From contig JANNRA010000131.1 in the NCBI GenBank assembly GCA_031401035.1, positions 1 through 40,065 of the forward strand: 40,065 bases of DNA, given 5' to 3'. The position numbers and the translations under genes were made by a program. The notes below the pieces were generated by a model. That model saw only the letters and a list, made by a program, of their open reading frames with translations, had not been told where the DNA came from and did not search any database. Each line of letters opens with the position of its first letter. Positions within the stretch are counted from its first letter, which is position 1. This document shows positions 17,484-24,900 of this stretch, piece after piece. The DNA comes from JANNRA01 sp031401035. Its GTDB lineage: Bacteria > Desulfobacterota > Binatia > HRBIN30 > CADEER01.

Positions 17484-18539
17484 ATGGACCGCGGTGCTGT
17501 ATGGCACCCCGACCTCGTGACCGGCAGGTTGAGCGAGGTTCTGCAATTCGCGGCGCAACCGCCGTCCAATACGCTGGGCGACCTCGACGCCTACCGCGGG
17601 CGTCCAATCGAGGAGCTCTTCCCGCCGCCGCGCGGCGTGCCCAAGGTGACGGTGCGGGGGCGCTGGCAACTGCCGGGCCTGGTAAGCGAGGATCTCGAGT
17701 TCCGTTCCCTCCACGTCCCGATCGATCGCAAGTTCCGCCGCCGCTATCAGGAGGAGTACCCCGAGACGCAGCGGGTGTACGCGCGGCGCATCCGCCCGCG
17801 CTCGGCGGGCGCGCGGCCGCGGCTGCTCTACCTGCACGGTTACATGCAACCCGAGACCTACATCGAGGAGGTCGCGTTGCTGGCGCAGATGGCGCGACGG
17901 CTCGACGTCGAGGTCATCCAGATGCAGTTTCCCTATCACGGCCGCCGCACCCCAGGCGCTTCGCGCTTCAGCGGCGAACTCTACTGGACCGCCGACCTGG
18001 TGCGCAGCGTCGAGGCGCTGCGCCAGACGCTGCTCGACGCGCGCACCCTGCTCAGCATCCTGCTGGCGCAGGACTCCCGACCGGTGGGCGTCGCGGGGCT
18101 GAGCCTGGGAGGCGCACTGACCGCGAGCCTCCTCTGCCTGGACGAGCGCTTCGCCTTCGCGATTCCGCTGATAGCCCACATGGACCTGGCGGCCCTGGTC
18201 GCCGACGCACCCGTGCTGGGGCGCATGCGCCGCGACCTGCAGTCCTTCGGCTGGGGCGGCGAGGAGTTCGCCGCCTTCGTCGCGGCCATGGGGTGGTACG
18301 ATCTACGCCCCAAACTGGCCGCGCAACAGATCCTCGTGCTTGCCGCCGCGCAGGACCGCTTCTTCGACCCGAGCGTGGTGCGGACGATGTGGAAGCAGTG
18401 GCGGAAGCCAGCCATCCACTGGTATCCCAGCAGTCACATGGGTTTCCTGGCTCACCTGCCGATGGCGCTGCGGCAGATGCACGCGTTTCTCGAGCAGGGC
18501 ACCTGGGCGCACGCGGCGCGGTTCAGGCTCGGCGTCTGA
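17484..18539 (+). CDS. Alpha/beta hydrolase, ABHD18 (DUF2048)-like
   Basis: A 351-residue alpha/beta hydrolase without an obvious signal peptide. The oxyanion region is LLYLHGYMQPETYIEE (114-129). The nucleophile elbow is GLSLGG with S207, the acid may be D291 in LAAAQDRFFD, and the histidine is H318 in WYPSSHMGFL. The stretch VIQMQFPYHGRRTP and the overall spacing resemble the ABHD18/DUF2048 group, whose substrates are not defined in bacteria. The ATG at 17484 has AAGGAG seven bases upstream, which fixes the start within a longer open frame. The next hydrolase starts 7 nt after the stop, so the pair is probably one operon. Confidence 0.85.
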   Translation: MDRGAVWHPDLVTGRLSEVLQFAAQPPSNTLGDLDAYRGRPIEELFPPPRGVPKVTVRGRWQLPGLVSEDLEFRSLHVPIDRKFRRRYQEEYPETQRVYARRIRPRSAGARPRLLYLHGYMQPETYIEEVALLAQMARRLDVEVIQMQFPYHGRRTPGASRFSGELYWTADLVRSVEALRQTLLDARTLLSILLAQDSRPVGVAGLSLGGALTASLLCLDERFAFAIPLIAHMDLAALVADAPVLGRMRRDLQSFGWGGEEFAAFVAAMGWYDLRPKLAAQQILVLAAAQDRFFDPSVVRTMWKQWRKPAIHWYPSSHMGFLAHLPMALRQMHAFLEQGTWAHAARFRLGV

Positions 18540-18546
18540 GCCCGCC

Positions 18547-19671
18547 ATGCCCGACGTCCATCATGTGTACCTGGTGCCGGGATTCTTCGGCTTCGCCAAC
18601 CTCGGCCGCTTGCGGTACTTCGTACACGTCCACGACGTCCTCCTCCGACATGCGGCGGCGCGCCGCCTGGCGCTGCGCGTGCATGTCGTGCGTACGCACC
18701 CGACCTCGTCGTTGCCGCGGCGCGCGGCGCTGCTGCTGGAGGCGATCGCCGACACCCTGCCGCGCGGCGGCGTCGCGCATCTGATCGGCCATTCGACCGG
18801 CGGGCTCGACGCCCGTCTGCTCGCCATGCCCGGCGTGGCACTGCCCTCCCGGCGCCGCATCGAGCGCGTCGCGGCACGCCTGCGCACGGTGGTGACGATC
18901 GCCACCCCGCACCACGGCACGCCGCTGGCCGGCGCGCTCGCCAGCCTGCGCGGCCAGCGCCTGATCGCGCTGCTGTCGCTGGCGACGTCGTACGTGCTGC
19001 GCTTCGGCCATCTACCGATGGCCGCGCTGCTGCCGATCGCCGAGGTCTTCCGCGGCGCGACGCTGCCCGGCAAGGGCCGGACGCTGTTCGACGAGCTGTC
19101 GCTGCGCCTGCTGGCCGACTTCTCGATCGGCCGCCGCCGCGCCGTGCAGCGGCTGCTGGCGCAGGTCATCGCCGACCAGTCGCTGCTGCCGCAGCTGACG
19201 CCGGAGGCGATGGAGGTCTTCAACGCCGCCGTCCGCGATCGCCCCGGCCTGCGCTACGGCTCGGTCGTCACGCGCGCGCGCCGGCCCGGCGTGCGCAGCA
19301 CGCTGGCGGCCGGCATCGACCCGGCCGCGCAGGCCATGCACGGCATCTATCAGGCGATCTACCGCCTCACCGCCGACACGCCCCGCGGCGCCGAGGCGCC
19401 GCTCACCGCCGCCCAGCGCGGCGCCCTGCAGCGCGCCTACGGCCGGGTGCCGCGCTCCCATGCCAACGACGGCATCGTCCCGACGCGCGCGCAGGTGTGG
19501 GACACGGTGATCGCCGCCGTGCAGGCCGACCACCTCGACGTCATCGGCCACTACGACGATCCCGCCACGCAGCCGCCGCACTTCGACTGGCTCACCACCG
19601 GCAGCAGCTTCGGCACGGTCGCCTTCGACGACGTCTGGAGTCGCGTTCTCGATTTTCTCGTCGCTCGCTGA
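18547..19671 (+). CDS. Lipase-like alpha/beta hydrolase
   Basis: A 374-residue alpha/beta hydrolase of the triacylglycerol-lipase type. The N-terminal strand and oxyanion loop are HVYLVPGFFGFANLGRL (6-22), and the nucleophile elbow is GHSTGG with S83. VTIATPHHGTPLAG is the usual lipase segment after the nucleophile, and a late H/D pair is found in the region NDGIVPTRAQVWDTVI and DVIGHYDD. No export signal is visible. It lies 7 nt behind the ABHD18-like gene, but the two share no evident sequence similarity beyond the fold, so this is not a simple tandem duplication. A shared lipid or ester substrate is inference. Confidence 0.87.
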   Translation: MPDVHHVYLVPGFFGFANLGRLRYFVHVHDVLLRHAAARRLALRVHVVRTHPTSSLPRRAALLLEAIADTLPRGGVAHLIGHSTGGLDARLLAMPGVALPSRRRIERVAARLRTVVTIATPHHGTPLAGALASLRGQRLIALLSLATSYVLRFGHLPMAALLPIAEVFRGATLPGKGRTLFDELSLRLLADFSIGRRRAVQRLLAQVIADQSLLPQLTPEAMEVFNAAVRDRPGLRYGSVVTRARRPGVRSTLAAGIDPAAQAMHGIYQAIYRLTADTPRGAEAPLTAAQRGALQRAYGRVPRSHANDGIVPTRAQVWDTVIAAVQADHLDVIGHYDDPATQPPHFDWLTTGSSFGTVAFDDVWSRVLDFLVAR

Positions 19672-19712
19672 CGCCGCACGCCTCGTCCGGCCTTCCGTCA
19701 GGCCCTCCTCGC

Positions 19713-19743
19713 GGGCGCGCAAGCACTTGTTGCTCGCGCGCCC
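19713..19743 (+). terminator. Strong hairpin downstream of the hydrolase pair
   Basis: A 12-bp stem with one mismatch and a 5-nt loop (arms 19713-19725 and 19731-19743, outer GGGCGCGC) starts 41 nt after the hydrolase stop. No T-run follows, so it may be a factor-assisted or bidirectional end. It probably isolates the DUF1330 gene. Confidence 0.5.
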
Positions 19744-19950
19744 CGGCGACGGAGCGTCCGACACTGGGTCATCACCTCGAAGCCGCGGCGTATGCGAGCG
19801 ATCCGCGTGACTGGGCCTTGCCCTTGAACTGTTGTGAAGGTCGGGGCGTCGTCGTTGACGCGCGAGGACGACATCGGGATCGAGGCCCGCCCTGGCGCGC
19901 CGGCGCTGTTTCCGCCACACCGACCGAGGCACAATCATCAGGAGGATCGC

Positions 19951-20244
19951 ATGCCGAAAGCGTATTGGATCAGCGCCTACCGCTCCGTATCCGACCCCGA
20001 GAAACTCGCCGCCTACGCGGTGCTGGCCGGACCCGCCCTGGTCGCCGGCGGCGGCAGGTTCCTGGCCCGTGGCATGCCCGCCAAGACCTACGAACACGGC
20101 CTGCAGGAGCGCACCGTGTTGCTCGAGTTCGACAGCGTCACCCAGGCCATCGCCGCCCATGACAGCCCCGCCTACCAGGCCGCGCTCGCCGCCCTGGGCG
20201 ACGGCGCCGTGCGGGAGATCCGCATCGTCGACGGCGTCGAGTAA
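19951..20244 (+). CDS. DUF1330 domain-containing protein
   Basis: A 97-residue protein of the dimeric alpha/beta-barrel (ferredoxin-like) superfamily, family DUF1330. It opens with KAYWISAYRSVSDPEKLAAY, then GGGRFLARGMPAKTYEHG and the usual RTVLLEFDSVTQAIAAHDSP and AYQAALAAL. Members are small cytoplasmic proteins of unknown activity. AGGAGG five bases before the ATG makes the start secure. It is a single gene, separated from the hydrolases by a strong hairpin and convergent with the GH4 gene. Confidence 0.93.
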   Translation: MPKAYWISAYRSVSDPEKLAAYAVLAGPALVAGGGRFLARGMPAKTYEHGLQERTVLLEFDSVTQAIAAHDSPAYQAALAALGDGAVREIRIVDGVE

Positions 20245-20270
20245 CCCGGCTCGAGCGCCGCGGCGCCGGG
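20245..20270. terminator. Possible bidirectional hairpin between convergent genes
   Basis: A GC-rich hairpin (CCCGGC at 20245-20250 with GCCGGG at 20265-20270, and a self-complementary centre) fills the 55-nt space between the DUF1330 stop and the convergent GH4 stop. It has no T-run. Confidence 0.35.
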
Positions 20271-20299
20271 CGGATGCAGGTCGCGACGCCGGGCCGCGT

Positions 20300-21652
20300 C
20301 TAGAACGGAAGCTCGGGTGCCTGGCGGGCGAGCAGTTCGTCGAACATCGCCCGGCAGGCGGCGGGGTCGCGCGGCGAGGCGGGGTCCTCGATCACGGCCT
20401 GCAGCGCCAGCGCCTTGTCGCCGGTGAGCGCCGCCCGGACCACCAGGTCCTGCAGCGCCACCTGGGTGGCGATGTGCCCGGCGATGGGTTCGGAGATCGG
20501 CGGCATCGCGTCGGGGTGAATGCCGTCCGCGTCGACGGTGGCCCCGACCTCGACGATGGCGCCGTCGGCGACATTGGGGATGAAGCCGCGGTTCGGGACG
20601 TTGACGGCCATCACCCGTCTCGGCCGCCCGGTCCACAGCGCGGCGATGATCGGCACGACCTCTTCGAGGCTGTGCCCGAGCCGCTGCGTCGGCAGAGGGA
20701 TACGCGTCTCGGCCACCCATGTCGTCAGCCGTTCGATGACGCGGTCGATGCGCGCGAACTGCTCGACATGCGCGGGATGGAAGCCGCCGACCTCGTGGGC
20801 GAAGGGCAGATACTCGCCGATGTGGCTGTCGACCGAGCACGGGATGAGCCCGTAGGTGCGCACCATGTGGGCGACGAGGGGGGCGTAGAGTTGGTCGCCC
20901 AACATGGCGAGCACCGGGCGGCCAGAGACCGCCCGGACCAGGCGGGTCGCGACGGCGCCGAAGTCGAAGATCTTTTTCGCGAACAGCGCCCTGACGCGCG
21001 GCAGCAGGTCTTCGCCGGTGCGTGTGTGGCGCATCTCGGTGAAGAAGGTGAAGTGGTTGATGCCCGACGCCCTGGCGGCGATGTCCGTCGGACGGATGCG
21101 CAGCAGGCGTGCGAGGCGATGGACGCCGATCGGCATCTCGTGGCACATGCCGACGTTGCGGACGCGCGTGCCCTGGTTGATCGCCAGCGTCACCCGGCTC
21201 ATCGGGTTCGAGAGGTTGAGCAGCAGCGCGTCCGGACAGTGCTGCTCGATGTCGGCGCAGATACTCAGCGTGTTCTTGATGCTGCGCAGCGAGTGGAACA
21301 CCGCCCCCGGCCCGCCGTTCTCGCCGTTCACCTGCGTCGCGCCGTAGCGCCGCGGGATCGCGTAGTCCTGACGCCAGTACTCGAAGCGGCCGAACTCGGC
21401 GCTGCTCAGGCAGAAGTCGGCGCCGGCGAGCGCCGCGGCGGGATCGGTGCTGTAGGCGAGCGCAACCGGGTTGCCGCGGCCGGCGTTGAGCTTGGCCGCG
21501 AAGCGGTGGGCGCGCAGCAAGCGCTGCTCGTTGACGTCGTGGAGCATCAGCCGGCTGCCGGCGAGGGCCGGCGTATGAATGACGTCGTTGACCATCGTCG
21601 GGCCAAACGACAGGCCACCGGCGCCGATCAGCGTGATTGTCGGGCTGCGCAT
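20300..21652 (-). CDS. Glycoside hydrolase family 4 protein (alpha-glucosidase/galactosidase-like)
   Basis: A 450-residue cytoplasmic enzyme of GH4, which cleaves glycosides by an NAD+- and Mn2+-dependent redox mechanism. The Rossmann opening is ITLIGAGGLSFGPTMVNDV (5-23). Further family marks are QVNGENGGPGAVFHSLRS, LNLSNPMSRVT (N149, P150), the metal-site Cys-His in GMCHEMPIG (C170, H171), and GINHFTFF with N199 and H200. The length fits the family. It lacks an identifiable partner such as a PTS gene, so a phosphorylated substrate is not implied. The ATG at 21652 is chosen; an in-frame extension to 21808 lacks family similarity. Confidence 0.92.
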   Translation of the reverse strand: MRSPTITLIGAGGLSFGPTMVNDVIHTPALAGSRLMLHDVNEQRLLRAHRFAAKLNAGRGNPVALAYSTDPAAALAGADFCLSSAEFGRFEYWRQDYAIPRRYGATQVNGENGGPGAVFHSLRSIKNTLSICADIEQHCPDALLLNLSNPMSRVTLAINQGTRVRNVGMCHEMPIGVHRLARLLRIRPTDIAARASGINHFTFFTEMRHTRTGEDLLPRVRALFAKKIFDFGAVATRLVRAVSGRPVLAMLGDQLYAPLVAHMVRTYGLIPCSVDSHIGEYLPFAHEVGGFHPAHVEQFARIDRVIERLTTWVAETRIPLPTQRLGHSLEEVVPIIAALWTGRPRRVMAVNVPNRGFIPNVADGAIVEVGATVDADGIHPDAMPPISEPIAGHIATQVALQDLVVRAALTGDKALALQAVIEDPASPRDPAACRAMFDELLARQAPELPF

Positions 21653-21997
21653 CGCTCGAACATACCTGGTGTTCTTCCGCGCAACCCTCTGGCACGGAGG
21701 GGGAGCCGATCGCAACGATGCGCCCGCCGCGGCGAGTCTGCGACCCATGCAGCGGCGTCGAGATCGGATCATGTGGGATCGCTGCCGACGGGGAAACCAC
21801 CTCGCCACACCCCGCCCCCCGCTGGTGGTGGGATTGAATGGGCTATCCGCTGAAGTGCGTTCTCGGTGGTGATGACGGGTACCGCCGCGTCCGCGACCGG
21901 CACGGCCTCAACGGCGCCGCCGCGGGCGCCAGACCTACGTGCGCCGGCAGCCGCTGGCCCGGCGGGCGCTCGAGGTGACGCCGCGCCCGCGTTCCCT
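21653..21997. other. 345-nt intergenic region, possibly holding an interspersed repeat
   Basis: No gene is supported. The stretch about 21772-21870 (GGGATCGCTGCCGACGGG through GTGCGTTCTC) looks like dispersed non-coding sequence of the kind that gives spurious peptides such as IPPPAGGGVW. Only one copy is in the window, so this cannot be confirmed here. Confidence 0.3.
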
Positions 21998-24900
21998 TCA
22001 GGGGGCCGGGGCGATGGCGATGCCGCCGGCTTCGGGGAGGGCGATCGCGTCGACGACGGCATCGGTCGTCGTCGAAAGAACCTGGACCGCGGTGCGCGCC
22101 ACGCGCCCGGTGGCGTAGAGCCGCCCTCCATCCGGGGTGAGGGCCAGGCGCCAGGTCGGCTGCTGGAACTCGAGGACCTTGAGGACCTGCCTCGCCACGA
22201 TGTCCATGGCGATCAGCCGACCGCGCTTGCTCGGGTCATAGAAGCTGGCATAAGCCTTGCGGCCGTTCGGCGTGACGACGAGGTCTGCCGGCGAGAGACT
22301 GTCGGGATTGTCGATGTGGATCTGCGCGACGAACGCACCGGTCGCCGCAGTCCGGATGGTCACCGCATGAGTCTGCAGGACGTAGGCGAGCGTGCCGTCC
22401 GGCGAGAATGCCGCCGCGGCATCTCCCAGGTCGAAGCCGTCGATGGTGCGCAACACTGCATGCGTGGCGTTGTCGATAATGACGTTGTCGTTGTCGCCAC
22501 TCAGGATCGCATAGGCCAGCGCGCCCAGTGGGGCCATGGCAACGAACCGCGGGCCATCGCGGAGGGAGATGCTGGTCTCGACTGCGTTGGTGGCGGTGCG
22601 GATGACGTCGATCCGATCGTCGAAGCAGGCGACGTACAGGAACGCCCCATCGCGGCGCAGGGCGATCTCGAAGGAGGTGGTATTGCGGCAGACGGGAATG
22701 GAAACCAGCGGTTGTCTCGTCACGGCATCGAGCACATCGACGAAGGCGGTGGAGCGATCAACCTTGGCGTACACCAGTCGACCGTCGGCCGTGACCTCGA
22801 CGTCCCTGACTGAACCCGCGGCGACGAGCGGAATCACATCCACCACCTGGTTGGTACTCGTATCCACCACCTGAAGCTCGTTCTTCACAGCCCCGAGGCC
22901 GATGTAGGCAAGCGCGTTGCCCGCCGGCGGCCGCGTCGGTGTCGCTGTAAGGACACGCGTCACCGCGGCCGTTGCCGTGCGGGTCGGGGTGGACGTCGAC
23001 GCCGGCCGGTCCGTCACCGTGATCGTGACGATGTCGCGCACGGTCACCTCGCCGTCGGAGGCGGCGAGCTCGAGCGCGTACGCACCCGCCTGCGAGAAGC
23101 TCGCGGTGGTGTCCGCGGCGGCTGGGTTGGCGAACACGACCGTGCCCGGACCACTCACCTTGCTCCAGGTCAGAATGATCATGCCAGGGGGATCTGGCTT
23201 GCCGTCATCGCTCACCGTCCCATTCAGTGCGGCCGTGGCGGGAAGCGCGATCACCTGATCAGCGCCGGCGTCGACGGCGGGGGCCTGGTTGTCCTCTTCG
23301 TTGCACATCAGCGTGAAGCTGCCGACGAAGTTGGCGGTGGGGATGAGGCTGAACATGCGGTTGAAGGCCAGCAGCTTCACCTCGACCGATCCTTCGCCAG
23401 TCGCCGCGTCATCGCAGAGCGCCTGGGTGGCCTGGAACGAGCCGCTCAGGGTGAACTCGTTGGTTGCCGTCATGGCGGCGATGCTCGTTCCATCAACCCA
23501 GATCGCGCCCTGGTGCGGGAAGTCCTGATGCAGAGAAACCGAGGTGAGAAACAATTCGATCAGCGTGAGGTTGAGGAAGTCCCGTTCGACGGTCGACACG
23601 ACCGAAACCGTGTCGCCCACCCGCACTTCAACCGGCGGCGCGAAGGGGCTGCTCGAGATCCGCGTCCCGTTGACGGTCAGCGTCTCCTCGTTCAGCACCC
23701 GGTACGGCTCACCAAAATGGAAGAGCGGGAAGGTCAGCAGCGGAATCGATCTCGCCCCGGTCAACCGCAGCGCGGTCCGCAGGTATGAGTTCAGCGCATC
23801 GAAGCGCACATTCAGGTCGCCCTGCACCACCAGGTTCCCCGCCGCCTCACTGGCCTCGATGAATGCCGTGCGGCTGGCGTTATGCCAACGTATGACCCCC
23901 TGTGGGCCCAGCCGCGCGCGCAGAATCGGCACCTTTCCCTTCTGCTCGAGCGCCTTGGTGGCGCCGCTCAGAATGGTGCCGAGGCCTGGGATCTTCCTGG
24001 CGACGTCGAAGATGATCCCGCCGGCCTGGATCCCGGCATCGCCGGCGAGGAACAAGCCCGCCTCGCCCTCGATCGTCATCTGGTTGCCGGAGCGATCCTC
24101 ATCCCAGACCAGCTCCGCCTCCTGATTGGTTCGCGAACAGTCACCCCATGTTTCGCAGAGCGCCTGCCAGCCGGCGTCGGGCGTGTAGGTACCGCCGGTC
24201 CACAAGGCGTAGTCGAACCCCAGTTTCATGCCGTAGCGGCTGGTGGCACCGCCGCTCAGCCCGACCTTGAACGGGATGGAGACCAGCCCCTCGACATAGG
24301 GTGCCAGCAAGACCGCCATCGGGCCCGTCACGGGAAGCTTCTGGTTGATACGGAGCTCGTCCTTCAGATCGCAGACCGCTTCGACGCTCACCCCATTGCT
24401 CAGTCGTATTTCCGGGTTGAACAGCGCGCGCGCCTGCAGGCCGGCTTTGAAGTAGAAGTATTCGAGCTCGAAGACATCGATCCGCAGGGCGCCATCCCAA
24501 ATGGGCCCGAAGTAGGTGTGCGAACCGATCGGGGTCTGGGTAAAGTTCGGCAGGATGCCGAGTCCGATGGGCTTGCACACGAACGGGCCCACCGGGATTT
24601 CCACTTGCGCGCCGATCCCCACACCGGCCTCGTCGCCGGCAGTGCTGCCGCGGCCGTCATCGGTCTCCCAGCCCGAGGTGTCGAATGGCATGAGCAGCCC
24701 GTCGGCGAGGAGCTGCTCGGCACTGAGGGAGAAATCGAGCGCCTCGAACAACTCCTGCGGTGGTGCCACCTCGAGCTGCACCAGTGTGAAGTTTCCCGCT
24801 TGCTCGACCGACACCACCACCCCGGAAATCGCCGCGCCGCCGCTGGCGAGAAGCCGCTGCCCCAGCGCAGGCGATGGGCCGCGCAGCACAACCGGGTAGC

